Below, in pieces: positions 8,255-17,261 of a stretch of DNA of 38,257 nucleotides. The notes beneath the pieces are model-generated. The model was not told the origin of the DNA, searched no databases, and worked only from the letters and a program-made list of their open reading frames with translations. The stretch spans positions 1-38,257 of the forward strand of contig JAOPUT010000310.1 in the NCBI GenBank assembly GCA_025963385.1, read 5' to 3'. Within the stretch, counting starts at the first letter, position 1, and each line of letters starts with the position of its first letter. This DNA comes from Mycobacterium sp. Lineage in GTDB: Bacteria; Actinomycetota; Actinomycetes; Mycobacteriales; Mycobacteriaceae. A program made the translations under genes and the position numbers.

Positions 8255-9397
8255 ATGACCCCGACGGAGACCGGCGCCGACGTGATCGTGATCGGTGGCG
8301 GCATCGCGGGCGTCTCGATCGCCTACGAGCTCTCCGGGTCGGTGCGTGTCTCGTTGCTCGAGATGGAGTCGACGCTGGCGTACCACACCACCGGCCGCTC
8401 GGCGGCTCTGTTCCTCGAAACATATGGTGGACAACAGGTTCGAGCGTTGACGACGGCCAGCCGCGCGTTCTTCGAGCAGCCGCCGGACATCTTCGACGCC
8501 GCACTGGTGACCCCGCGACCGCTGCTGCAGATCGCGCTCGCCGGACGCGGACATCGCGTCGACCGCATGGTGGAGTCCGTGCGGGCGCTGGTCTCGGACG
8601 TCGAACTGCTCGACGGCGACCAGTGCTGCGAGGTGTTCCCCTTGCTCAGGCCCGGGACGGCGGAGCGGGGTATGTACGAACCGCGGGCACTGGCTCTCGA
8701 CGTGGCCGCGATCCACCAGGGGTACGTCCGCGGCGCCCGTTCGAACGGTGCCGAGATCGTCCGCAACGCCGGGGTGACGTCACTGGAGCGCCACGGCGAC
8801 CGCTGGACGGTGGCCACCGCCGACGGGCGCCTCCACCGGGCCCCGGTCGTCGTCGATGCCGCGGGAGCGTGGGCCGACGACGTCGCCGCCGCTGCGGGTA
8901 TCGAGCGCGTCGGTTTGACGCCGCTGCGACGATCGATCTTCATGGTGCCCTCACCACTGGGTGAGGCCAGTAAAGGGTTTCCGAACTGCAGCGACGTCGA
9001 CGAGTCGTTCTACGCCAATCCCGAAGGGGCTCAATTCCTCTGCTCGCCGGCCGACGAGACCCCCTGTCCGCCAAGCGATGCCAAACCGGACGAGGTGGAG
9101 ATCGCCCGTGCCATCGAGGCGATCAACGCGGCCACCACCATCGGCGTGCGCAGCGTCACCTCGTCGTGGGCGGGACTGCGCACCTTCGCTCCCGATCGGA
9201 ACCTCGTCGTCGGTGAGGATCCCACGGCGCCGGGATTCTTCTGGCTCGCGGGGCAGGGCGGCTACGGGATCCAGACGTCGCCGGCGGCGGCCCGGCTGGG
9301 TGCTGCGCTGGTGCTGGGCGAACCGGTGCCGTCCGACCTCGTCGATCGTGGCCTGGACGTCACTCGCCTGGCGCCTCGGCGTTCGACGTCGAAGTGA
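8255..9397 (+). CDS. FAD-dependent D-amino-acid dehydrogenase, DauA-like
   Basis: 380-residue DAO-superfamily flavoenzyme oxidising an amine at C-alpha. Seen: N-terminal FAD fold (VIVIGGGIAGVSIAYEL, 10-26), YHTTGRSAAL (43-52), VVVDAAGAWADDVA, and the C-terminal FAD segment GFFWLAGQGGYGIQTSPAAARLG. From memory, length and motif order match Pseudomonas D-arginine dehydrogenase DauA closely, including YHxTGRSAA, DESFY and TWAGLR-like blocks (here SWAGLRTFAPD). The position I align with DauA His48 is leucine here (L52), while DauA Tyr53 is kept (Y57), so the substrate may not be D-arginine. Its 3' end overlaps the convergent S9 peptidase gene by 38 bases. It is not in an operon with other catabolic genes. 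Confidence 0.82.
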   Translation: MTPTETGADVIVIGGGIAGVSIAYELSGSVRVSLLEMESTLAYHTTGRSAALFLETYGGQQVRALTTASRAFFEQPPDIFDAALVTPRPLLQIALAGRGHRVDRMVESVRALVSDVELLDGDQCCEVFPLLRPGTAERGMYEPRALALDVAAIHQGYVRGARSNGAEIVRNAGVTSLERHGDRWTVATADGRLHRAPVVVDAAGAWADDVAAAAGIERVGLTPLRRSIFMVPSPLGEASKGFPNCSDVDESFYANPEGAQFLCSPADETPCPPSDAKPDEVEIARAIEAINAATTIGVRSVTSSWAGLRTFAPDRNLVVGEDPTAPGFFWLAGQGGYGIQTSPAAARLGAALVLGEPVPSDLVDRGLDVTRLAPRRSTSK

Positions 9398-11249
9398 AGG
9401 CCGCCGTGAGCCATTCGCGGACCGTCTTGACCAGCACCGCGCGGTTCTCCCGCTTGACGATCGCATGGCCGTCGTCGTCGAAGACCAGGTATTCGGTCCG
9501 CCTGTCGCGTCGCTGCAAGGCCTCGAACATCTGGCGGGACTCGCCGACCGGCACGTTGGTGTCGTTACCGCCGTGCACCAGCAGCAGGGGAGCGGTCAGC
9601 GCTTCGACGCGCACCAGCGGGGAGAGCCGGTCCAGCAGGTCGCGGTCACTGATCGGGTGGCCGTACTTCGGATAGGCCTCGGCGGCGATCCACGGATCGG
9701 TGTTGCGGTAGAAGGTGCCCAGATCGCTCATGCCGCAGATGCTGATGCCTGCGGAGAATAGCTCGGGGTGGAACGTCAGGACCGCCTGGGTCAGATATCC
9801 GCCGTACGACCAGCCGCAGCAGGCGATCCGATCTCGGTGGGCGAGGCCGGCGTCAACGAGGAAGTGTGCACAGTCGGCGACGTCGTCGATGGCACCGAAG
9901 CGCAGATGTCTGTCGTCCGCATGGGAGAACGTCCTTCCGAATCCACCTGATCCGCGAACGTTGGGGCTGAGCACCGTGATTCCCGCATCGAGCAGCTCGG
10001 GAAACACCTCGCTGTAGTCCGGCCTCGCCTGACCCTCCGGGCCGCCGTGCAGATAGATCATGGCGCCGAGGGACTCGCCGCCGGCGGGCTCGTACAACCA
10101 CCCGGTGAAGTCGAGACCGTCCCTCGCCCGGATGCCGACGAGCCGCGGATCGGTGGTGGGGTGGCCGCCGCTCGGTGCCCGGTCGATCCGTTCCCACGTG
10201 CCGGACCGCGGGTCGACCAGCTCGACCGTTCGCGGCGTCGACGGCCCCTGAACGGTGACCGCCACCATGGACCCGCCTGCGCTGATGCTCAGCTCGCCCG
10301 CGACGGGACCTGGCAGCGGGATCGGCTCGCCCAGCGTGTTGTCGGTGTATTGGAGGACCTGTAACTCACTGCACCCGTTGATGTTCCACAGCAGCGCGAC
10401 CGTCGAGAGGTCGTCGCTGACGGCGAACTCGTCGAGGTCGTACCCCGGCCGCTCGGCGACGACGTGATACGACACGCCGTCCTCGGTGGTGGTCACCTCG
10501 ACCAGCCGCGTGTGTTCTGCGCCGTTGTCGCTGCGGATGAGCGCGCGCACGTAACCACGCGTGCTGTTGACTGGATAGGTCTTGGCTGGTTGGTAGAGCT
10601 GCAGCACCTCGCCGTGCGGGCCGGATCGCAGTCGGCGCGGTTGATGGTCGTCGAGGATGACGCCTGCGTCGGTCGTCGAGCCGGGATCCGATGGCAGCAG
10701 GGCGATCTCGGTCAGCCCGTGCAGCATGATCAGGTCCCGGTAGCCGCGCGGCCCGACCCGGACCAGCGATGCGCCCGCCCACGCGTCGATCAGCTTGCCT
10801 CCCGAACGGCGGTCCAGCACTGTCGTGCTGCCGTCGGCCGGATCGATCAAGCACGAGGAGCCCACCCCGTCCTCCCCGGTGAGGATGGCGGCGACCCGGG
10901 TGCCGTCCCAGCCGACGAGCTCGGCGGTGCCCTCGGGAACGCCGGTGGGCCAGCCCTCGATGCGCCGCGCATCGCGGTCGTCGGGATCGGTCGTCACGAC
11001 CCAGATCTGGGTGCGGGTGCCGCCGAAGGGCGCGACCTCGCACGCAAGCCAGTGCCCGTCGGCGGAGTGGATGACCTTGGTGACCGGACCCTCGACGGGC
11101 AGCTCGACGTCGCGCGACGACGTCGCGTGCCTGCCGCGTAGGAATCGCTGGACCGCACGCGGGTAGCCACCGTCATCGACGAGGTGGGCGAACGCGGTCG
11201 CGTCCGGCGACACCGAGGCGCCGTACGTCGCGCGCACCTGCCGGTCCAC
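9360..11249 (-). CDS. S9 family (acylaminoacyl-peptidase-like) serine peptidase
   Basis: About 629 residues, with an N-terminal beta-propeller-like region (to about 370) and a C-terminal alpha/beta-hydrolase domain. Catalytic residues are visible: Ser481 in CGWSYGGYLT, Asp563 in HGGNDTNVPVGES and His595 in DDDGHAIVK; the oxyanion region is YLHGGPEGQ. S9C-type enzymes release blocked or short N-terminal residues from small peptides. The chosen GTG at 11249 lies four bases after the stop of the amidotransferase gene, with GGAG about ten bases upstream inside that gene's last codons. No signal peptide is seen. As third gene of a ligase/amidotransferase operon it may degrade or process that operon's peptide product, as the M42 peptidase is thought to do in NAGGN clusters. 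Its 3' end overlaps the DauA-like gene. Confidence 0.87.
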   Translation of the reverse strand: MDRQVRATYGASVSPDATAFAHLVDDGGYPRAVQRFLRGRHATSSRDVELPVEGPVTKVIHSADGHWLACEVAPFGGTRTQIWVVTTDPDDRDARRIEGWPTGVPEGTAELVGWDGTRVAAILTGEDGVGSSCLIDPADGSTTVLDRRSGGKLIDAWAGASLVRVGPRGYRDLIMLHGLTEIALLPSDPGSTTDAGVILDDHQPRRLRSGPHGEVLQLYQPAKTYPVNSTRGYVRALIRSDNGAEHTRLVEVTTTEDGVSYHVVAERPGYDLDEFAVSDDLSTVALLWNINGCSELQVLQYTDNTLGEPIPLPGPVAGELSISAGGSMVAVTVQGPSTPRTVELVDPRSGTWERIDRAPSGGHPTTDPRLVGIRARDGLDFTGWLYEPAGGESLGAMIYLHGGPEGQARPDYSEVFPELLDAGITVLSPNVRGSGGFGRTFSHADDRHLRFGAIDDVADCAHFLVDAGLAHRDRIACCGWSYGGYLTQAVLTFHPELFSAGISICGMSDLGTFYRNTDPWIAAEAYPKYGHPISDRDLLDRLSPLVRVEALTAPLLLVHGGNDTNVPVGESRQMFEALQRRDRRTEYLVFDDDGHAIVKRENRAVLVKTVREWLTAAFTSTSNAEAPGE

Positions 11250-11253
11250 TGCG

Positions 11254-13038
11254 CTACCGCTCCATGCTCTGCAGCCACATCTCCAGCACGGCGAGTTGCC
11301 ACAAGGCGTTGGAGCCCAACGTGGTTCGTGTCTCGTTGGGTGCTGCAAACAACCGGTCGACGGTGTCTTGGCGGTACAGCCCGCGTGTGCGTGCCGCGTC
11401 GTTCGTGAGCGCATCACGCACCATGTCGAGGATCTCGCCGTGCAGATGCCGAATCCCCGGCACGGGGAAGTAGCCCTTGGTGCGGTCGATCACCTCCGCG
11501 GGCAGCAGCGCGCGCGACGCGTCCTTGAGCACACCCTTGCCGCCCGAGCCCAGCTTGAGGTGTGGCGGGCAGGTCGCGGCCAGCTCGACGAAGTCGTGGT
11601 CGAGGAAGGGCACCCTGGCCTCCAGCCCCCACGCCATCGTCATCGTGTCCACTCGCTTGACGGGGTCGTCGACGAGCATCACCTGGGTGTCCAACCGCAA
11701 CGCGGCGTCGACGGCGGTCTCCGCGCCCGGCGCCCCCTGATGGTCCGAGACGAACCGCCAACTCGGATCGCTCTCGGCCTCAACGTATTCGGGTGCCAAG
11801 ATGTCGAGCACGTCGGCGTGGCTGCGATCGAAGAAGACCTTGGCGTAGGCGGCCGTGGTCTGACTGCGCTCCACGTTCGCCAGCGGTGGGTACCAGTCGT
11901 AGCCGGCGAGGATCTCGTCGGCGCCCTGGCCGGACTGCACGACCTTGACCGACTTGCTGACCTCCTCGGACAGTAGGTAGAACGCGACGCAGTCGTGGCT
12001 GACCATCGGTTCACTCATCGCCGCAATGGTCTTCGGCACCGCGGGCACCAGCCGCGAGCCGTCGATGTGGATCTTGTGGTGATCGGTGTCGAAGCGTTCG
12101 GCGATCAGGTCGGAGTAGGAGTACTCGTCACCCGACTCACCGCCTGCCGAATCGAAGCCGATCGAGAACGTGGCCAACCCGTGCTGGCCCTGTTCGGCCA
12201 GCAGCGCCACCACCAGCGACGAGTCGATTCCGCCGGACAGCAGCACGCCGACGGGGACGTCGGCCACCATGCGCCTCGCCACCGCGGTGCGCAGCGAGTC
12301 CATGATGGCGTCCTGCCAGTCTTCGTCGGTCCATGCGGCGCGGGCGGGGTCGCGTTCGAAAACCGGTGTCCAGTAGACGGTGTCGGTGTGTGAGCCATCC
12401 GGTCGGATGACGCGCACGGTCGCGGGAGGCAGCTTGCGCACGCCGCGGTACATCGTCAGCGGCGCCGGAACCACCGAGTGGAAGCTCATGTAGTGGTGCA
12501 GCGCCGAACGGTCGAGCTCGGTGTCGACGTCGCCGGCCCGCAGGAGCGCACGCACGGTCGAGGCGAAACGCACTCGCCCGGGTGTCTGCGCCACGTACAG
12601 GGGCTTGATGCCCAACCGGTCGCGGGCGAGGGTGACGACGCCGGTGTCACGGTTGGCGATCGCGAAGGCGAACATGCCCTTGAAGCGGTCCACGCACCCG
12701 ACGCCCCACCGATGGAACGCCTTGATCACGACCTCGCTGTCTGCCGTCGAAAAGAATTGGTGGCCAGCGTCTTCCAGTTCTCGCCGCAATTCCAGATAGT
12801 TGTAGATGCAGCCATTGAAGACCAGGGTCAGCCCGAGGTCGCTGTCCACCATCGGCTGCGCCCCGCACTCGGACAGGTCGATGATCGACAGCCGCCGGTG
12901 CCCCAGGGCGATCGGCCCGTGGGCGACCACCCCGTCCGAGTCCGGTCCTCGGGACGCCATGGCGTCCGTCATCCTGGCCACCGCCACGACATCGGCGGAT
13001 CGGCCGTCGAATCGGATCTCGCCGCATATCCCGCACAC
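11254..13038 (-). CDS. Asparagine-synthetase-like glutamine amidotransferase, N-acetylglutaminylglutamine amidotransferase type
   Basis: 594 residues. It has an N-terminal class II glutaminase domain with nucleophile Cys2 (MCGICGEIRFDG), RGPDSDG, HRRLSIIDL and NGCIYNY, then an ATP-pyrophosphatase synthetase domain with SGGIDSS (268-274), GQGADEILAGYDWYP and EARVPFLDHDFVELA. Such proteins use glutamine-derived ammonia to amidate an adenylated carboxylate. The opening MCGICGEIRFDG, GAQPMVDS and the SFHSVVPAPLT region resemble, from memory, the AsnO-type amidotransferase of N-acetylglutaminylglutamine amide synthesis rather than asparagine synthetase AsnB. The GTG at 13038 is required to place Cys2 and has GGAG seven bases upstream. 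It follows the fused ligase by 15 bases. The probable role is C-terminal amidation of that ligase's product. Confidence 0.88.
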   Translation of the reverse strand: MCGICGEIRFDGRSADVVAVARMTDAMASRGPDSDGVVAHGPIALGHRRLSIIDLSECGAQPMVDSDLGLTLVFNGCIYNYLELRRELEDAGHQFFSTADSEVVIKAFHRWGVGCVDRFKGMFAFAIANRDTGVVTLARDRLGIKPLYVAQTPGRVRFASTVRALLRAGDVDTELDRSALHHYMSFHSVVPAPLTMYRGVRKLPPATVRVIRPDGSHTDTVYWTPVFERDPARAAWTDEDWQDAIMDSLRTAVARRMVADVPVGVLLSGGIDSSLVVALLAEQGQHGLATFSIGFDSAGGESGDEYSYSDLIAERFDTDHHKIHIDGSRLVPAVPKTIAAMSEPMVSHDCVAFYLLSEEVSKSVKVVQSGQGADEILAGYDWYPPLANVERSQTTAAYAKVFFDRSHADVLDILAPEYVEAESDPSWRFVSDHQGAPGAETAVDAALRLDTQVMLVDDPVKRVDTMTMAWGLEARVPFLDHDFVELAATCPPHLKLGSGGKGVLKDASRALLPAEVIDRTKGYFPVPGIRHLHGEILDMVRDALTNDAARTRGLYRQDTVDRLFAAPNETRTTLGSNALWQLAVLEMWLQSMER

Positions 13039-13053
13039 GCTGCGCTCCGCTTC

Positions 13054-15702
13054 CTAGGGTGACGCCGGTCCGGAATCGGCACCCCGGTCGCTCCGCTCCC
13101 GGCCACCGGTGAGTATCCACGTGTCCTTGCTGCCGCCGCCCGACGACGAGTTGACGATCCTGGACCCGTGCGCCGCGACTCGCGTCAGCCCGGCGGGCAT
13201 GACGTGCGCGGTCACGGCGTCACCACCGCCGGAGCGCAGATGCACGAAAGCCCGCAGGTCGACGTGATGGGGATACATGCCTTCGCCGTCGAAGGTGGGG
13301 TGGGTGGACAGCGCGATCGCCTCCTGGGCGATGAACCGCTCGGGCTGCGTTTCGAGTTCGCGACGGCGGTCCTGCAACTGCTGGGTGGAGGCGTCGGGGC
13401 CGATGAGGACCCCGATGCCGCCGAAGCCGTCGATCGGCTTCACCACGAGTTCGGCGAGATGCTCCACGACGTAGTCACGTTGCGCGCGTTCGGCGCAGAT
13501 CCACGTCGGCACCTGCGCCAGGGTTGGCTTCTCCCCGAGGTAGTACTCGATCATCGCGGGGACGTAGGCGTAGATGGCCTTGTCGTCGGCGATGCCGTTG
13601 CCGAGGGCGTTGACGATGGCGAGCCGCCGACCGCCGACCGCGGCGAGGAGCCCGCCGCGTAGCGGTGCGCCCTCGTAACCCGTCGACGACAAGAGCATGT
13701 CCTCGTCCATCCGCGCGTAGATCACGTCGACCGAATGGACCTCGGACCCGATGTGCCGCACCATTCTTCCGTCCCGGAATGACAGGTCCGAGGTCTGCAC
13801 CAGTGGCACGCCCATCTCGCTGGCCAGGAACGTGTGCTCGAACCAGGCGGAGTCCTCCCACCCGCTCGAGAGCACCACGACGGAGGGCACGCCATCGCAA
13901 CTCGACGGCGCCGCCGCCCGCAGCGTCTCCAGCAGCATCGACGGCACCTGGTCGGCGTCGCCGATGTCTGGCGGCCGGACGATTTCCGGTAGGTGCTGGT
14001 TCAGCAGTCGGCGGTTGACGACGGCGTACGCGGCGCCCGACGGGATGCGCAGGTTGTCCTCGAGGACCATCCAGTTACCCGCCCGGTCACACACCAGGTC
14101 GGTCCCGCAGACGTGCGCCCTGACCGCGGCCTTGGACAGTCGGCCTGCGGAGCGAAAGCCCGGTGCGCGGTCCAGTGCGTGGGCGCCGATCACCCCGTCG
14201 GCGATGATCTCCTGCTCGGAGTAGACGTCGCGCAGGAACGCGTTCAGTGCTCGCGCGCGTTGACCGAGGCCCGCGGAAAGGAGTGCCCACTCGTTCTCCA
14301 CGACGAGGCGTGGCACCAGGTCGAGTGGGAACACCTGCGCGCGGCTCTGACCGCTGACGCGAAAGGTCACGTTCTCGGCGCGTTGGTCCTGCTCCACGTC
14401 GCCCTCGCGGGCTCGCAGCGTGGCCACGCCGAGGTCGGCGACGGTGTTCAGGATCGTCTCGTAGCGGGACCGGGGGCGGCCGTCTGCCGACACCGCTTCG
14501 TCGTAGCTGGTGGCGGCGTGCGTGTCGCCGGAGTCGTACTCGCGGTGGGGGTGGTACCCGAAGAGCAGGGTGGGGTCCTGCACGACGGTCGCGGCCGCGG
14601 CGGGCCACGTCCCCGCGGTCTCGTCGATCAACTGGTCGACGACGTCGGTCAGTCGGCCGCGCCTGCGCAGGGCCCGCCGTTGCCTGGTCGCGGACGTCCC
14701 TGCGATCAGCACGCGCTCGACGAGTTCGTTGACCACCGCCCAGTCGCCTGCCTCCTCCAGCTGCGGTCGTAGCAAACCGACCAGATCGGTGACCACACAG
14801 GCAGCCGGACGGCCGCGCAGACCGACCACGTCCACCAGGTCGCCCTCCAGTCCGGAACGGGCTGCCCGCCAGAGGGCGGCGCGCCCGAGCGGGGCGGACA
14901 GCACGAGGGCGGGGGCTCCCGATCGCAGTGCGTCCAGCTCGCGTTCGACCAGAGCGCGAAAGAGCCCCGCGATCAGCACGATGGTGTCGATCGACGGGCA
15001 GCTGTCGCACACTCGGAGTTCGAGGGTCGGCGTCGCGATGGCGGGTCTGACGTCGAAGTACACCATTCCCGAGTCGGCGATGGCGCCGCTGCTCACCAGG
15101 TCGGAGACCAGGCGGTCGTACTCGGCGGCAGTGGCCACCGGCGCCGCCAGCCCCGTCGTGGGCCAGCGCTGCCACACCAGGGTGCGCCCGCTGGAGTAGC
15201 CGGTGTCCGAGCCGTCGGCCCAGAAGGGTGAGCTCGCGCTGAGCGCCAACAGGATCGGCACGTACGGCGCCACCCGGTTGGCGACCGCCACCGATTCGTC
15301 ACGGTCCTCGATGCCGACGTGAACCTGGGTGCCACAGATCAGTTGTTCCCTGGCCAGCAGTTGGTAGTCGGCGAGCATCTGTCGATACCGCGCCGTCTGG
15401 GTGACCTGCATCTCGGCGGGTACCGACAAGGGCACTGAACCCGCCGCGACGACGCCCATACCCAGCTTGGCTGCCGAATCGACCAGAACCCGACGATGGC
15501 CGAGCAGGTCGGCACGCAGACCCTCGAGGGTGTCGACCACGCCGCTGTTGATCTCGACGACGCAGCGCTGCAGTTCGGCGACATAGGTGTCCGACAGCTC
15601 GGCCAACAGTTCGGGGGCACGGGCGGTCAATCGCCTGGTCCGCAGATCGACCAGGTGAAACTCCTCCTCCACGCCCAGTGTTCGCAGCGAGGTGGCCTTC
15701 AT
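13054..15702 (-). CDS. Fused GCS2-type carboxylate-amine ligase / circularly permuted ATP-grasp protein
   Basis: 882 residues joining two ligase modules. Residues 1-375 are a GCS2/YbdK-like gamma-glutamyl ligase domain: TLGVEEEFHLVD (8-19), CGTQVHVGIEDRD (123-135), YFDVRPAIATPTLELRVCDS. Residues about 412-865 are a circularly permuted type 2 ATP-grasp domain (DUF404/407-like): YETILNTVADLG, DNLRIPSGAAYAVVNR, GNGIADDKAIYAYVP, VVKPIDGFGGIGVLIG, VDLRAFVHL and SSGGGSKDTWIL. Each half normally forms a peptide or isopeptide bond with ATP, so a tripeptide-like or doubly ligated product is plausible. It is first in a three-gene operon with an amidotransferase and an S9 peptidase, and is divergent from an MFS exporter. 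The substrate is unknown; NAGGN synthase, the functional analogue, has a GNAT rather than a GCS2 module. Confidence 0.9.
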   Translation of the reverse strand: MKATSLRTLGVEEEFHLVDLRTRRLTARAPELLAELSDTYVAELQRCVVEINSGVVDTLEGLRADLLGHRRVLVDSAAKLGMGVVAAGSVPLSVPAEMQVTQTARYRQMLADYQLLAREQLICGTQVHVGIEDRDESVAVANRVAPYVPILLALSASSPFWADGSDTGYSSGRTLVWQRWPTTGLAAPVATAAEYDRLVSDLVSSGAIADSGMVYFDVRPAIATPTLELRVCDSCPSIDTIVLIAGLFRALVERELDALRSGAPALVLSAPLGRAALWRAARSGLEGDLVDVVGLRGRPAACVVTDLVGLLRPQLEEAGDWAVVNELVERVLIAGTSATRQRRALRRRGRLTDVVDQLIDETAGTWPAAAATVVQDPTLLFGYHPHREYDSGDTHAATSYDEAVSADGRPRSRYETILNTVADLGVATLRAREGDVEQDQRAENVTFRVSGQSRAQVFPLDLVPRLVVENEWALLSAGLGQRARALNAFLRDVYSEQEIIADGVIGAHALDRAPGFRSAGRLSKAAVRAHVCGTDLVCDRAGNWMVLEDNLRIPSGAAYAVVNRRLLNQHLPEIVRPPDIGDADQVPSMLLETLRAAAPSSCDGVPSVVVLSSGWEDSAWFEHTFLASEMGVPLVQTSDLSFRDGRMVRHIGSEVHSVDVIYARMDEDMLLSSTGYEGAPLRGGLLAAVGGRRLAIVNALGNGIADDKAIYAYVPAMIEYYLGEKPTLAQVPTWICAERAQRDYVVEHLAELVVKPIDGFGGIGVLIGPDASTQQLQDRRRELETQPERFIAQEAIALSTHPTFDGEGMYPHHVDLRAFVHLRSGGGDAVTAHVMPAGLTRVAAHGSRIVNSSSGGGSKDTWILTGGRERSDRGADSGPASP

Positions 15703-15845
15703 CTCACCACGCTAATTGACGCGCAATGCGATTGTGTTACGTGAAGTGGAACGGCAGATCCGCTGAGGCGCCGGAGCAAACCACGGGCAACTGCCCCAGC
15801 GTCCTCGGCTGCTCCCCACGGGCGCGGGGCACTACGGTGTCAGCG
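15703..15845. promoter_or_regulatory. Divergent region between ligase operon and MFS gene
   Basis: 143 bases between divergent starts. A TTGACG hexamer at 15716-15721, followed 15 bases later by TTACGT (15737-15742), is a weak candidate rightward promoter. The leftward ligase gene has a purine-rich GTGGTGAG next to its ATG. I see no strong palindrome. Confidence 0.3.
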
Positions 15846-17261
15846 ATGTCGTCGACCGAGCCGCCCGATCACGCGGCGCCCTTCCCCAGGGGAATGGCGC
15901 TGCTGGTGGCTGGCACGTTCTTCATGGAGATCCTGGACGCGACGATCATCACCCCGGCGATTCCGCTGATCGCCACGTCGTTCCACGTCGAACCCTTCGA
16001 CGTCAACGTGGCGATCTCCGCCTACCTGGTCACCCTCGCGGTGCTCATCCCTGCCTCCGGCTGGGTGGCCGATCGGTTCGGTGCGCGGCCGGTGTTCGCT
16101 GCCGCGATCGCGATCTTCACCCTCGCCTCGATCGGATGTGCGCTGAGCGTGTCACTGCCGATGCTCGTCGGGATGCGTGTCCTCCAGGGCGTCGGCGGGG
16201 CGATGATGGTGCCCGTCGGCAGGCTGGCCGTGCTGCGGTTCAGCGGCAAGGCCAACCTGGTGCGGGCGATCGCCCTGCTGACGTGGCCTGCGCTTGCCGC
16301 GCCGGTCGTGGCTCCGGTGCTCGGCGGTGCGATCGCGACGGTCGGGTCCTGGCGGTGGATCTTCTTCGTCAACATCCCGATAGGCATCGTCGGATTCCTC
16401 CTGTCCCTCAAGTTGATCCGAGGAGACGCGGACCCGTCGCCGCGTCCGCTGGACTGGCGTGGGCTCGTCACGCTCGGCGCGGGCAGCGCCGCGGCGCTGA
16501 TCGCGCTGGAGAGCATCCGCGTCACCGGAACGCACTGGGCGATGGTGGCCGTGGGCAGCGCTGCGGCCGTGCTCCTGCTGACCGTGGCGACGTGGCACCT
16601 GCTGCGCAGTCGCCATCCACTGGTCCAGCTGCAGGTGCTGCGCGTCCCGACGCTGCGGATCACGGTGTCGGCGGGCTCGCTCTACCGGCTGGTCATCACG
16701 GCGGTGCCGTTCCTGCTGCCGCTGCAGTTCCAGCTGGTCTTCGGGTGGACGCCGTTCCTCTCGGGACTGCTGGTCGCGATGTTGTTCGTGGGCAACATCG
16801 CGATCAAGCCGACCACCACACCCTTGATGCGGCGCTTCGGGATTCGCCGGGTCCTGATCGTCAACGCCGTCCTCTCGGTCGGCTGCTACGGGTTGCTGGC
16901 GTGCCTCGCGCCGAGCATGCCCGTCGCCGTCATCGCGGTCATCCTGTTCGTCAGCGGTGCACTGCGCTCGATCGGCTTCACGGCCTACAACAGCCTCGCC
17001 TTCTCCGACGTCAGCGGGGACGAGTTGACGCATGCGAACACCCTCAATGCCGCCGTGCAGGAGCTCGCCGCAGGCCTCGGCATTGCGGTCGGGGCGTTGG
17101 CGCTGAGCATCCTCACCCCGCTGGCCGCAGAGCAGGGGCACGGTCCCGGCACCGCCTACGCCTGGACGTTCCTGCTGCTCGGCGCGCTCATGCTGGGCAC
17201 CGTCGTCGAGACGCTCAGGTTGCCGCGCGACGCAGGCGCCAAGGTGACCAACCGGCCGTGA
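15846..17261 (+). CDS. MFS transporter, DHA2 (EmrB/QacA-like) drug:H+ antiporter family
   Basis: 471-residue polytopic inner-membrane protein with 12-14 predicted spans. Seen: the MEILDATIITPAIPLIA motif in the first helix (the family LDxTIVNVALP motif), the loop motif GWVADRFGARPVF (motif A), a GVGGAMMVPVGR segment, motif C-like ALAAPVVAPVLGGAIATVGSWRWIFFVNIPIG, and hydrophobic repeats to the C-terminus. DHA2 members export drugs, dyes or small metabolites using the proton gradient. The ATG at 15846 was chosen over upstream codons because the preceding region (15726-15845) reads as non-conserved, proline/arginine-rich sequence. Its divergence from the ligase/amidotransferase operon allows the guess that it exports that pathway's product, but shared control is not shown. 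Confidence 0.88.
   Translation: MSSTEPPDHAAPFPRGMALLVAGTFFMEILDATIITPAIPLIATSFHVEPFDVNVAISAYLVTLAVLIPASGWVADRFGARPVFAAAIAIFTLASIGCALSVSLPMLVGMRVLQGVGGAMMVPVGRLAVLRFSGKANLVRAIALLTWPALAAPVVAPVLGGAIATVGSWRWIFFVNIPIGIVGFLLSLKLIRGDADPSPRPLDWRGLVTLGAGSAAALIALESIRVTGTHWAMVAVGSAAAVLLLTVATWHLLRSRHPLVQLQVLRVPTLRITVSAGSLYRLVITAVPFLLPLQFQLVFGWTPFLSGLLVAMLFVGNIAIKPTTTPLMRRFGIRRVLIVNAVLSVGCYGLLACLAPSMPVAVIAVILFVSGALRSIGFTAYNSLAFSDVSGDELTHANTLNAAVQELAAGLGIAVGALALSILTPLAAEQGHGPGTAYAWTFLLLGALMLGTVVETLRLPRDAGAKVTNRP

Noticed and set aside
11254..13038. Assignment as housekeeping asparagine synthetase asnB
   Set aside because: Operon context with a fused ligase and peptidase, and the MCGICGEIRFDG/SFHSVVPAPLT features, fit the N-acetylglutaminylglutamine amidotransferase group better.
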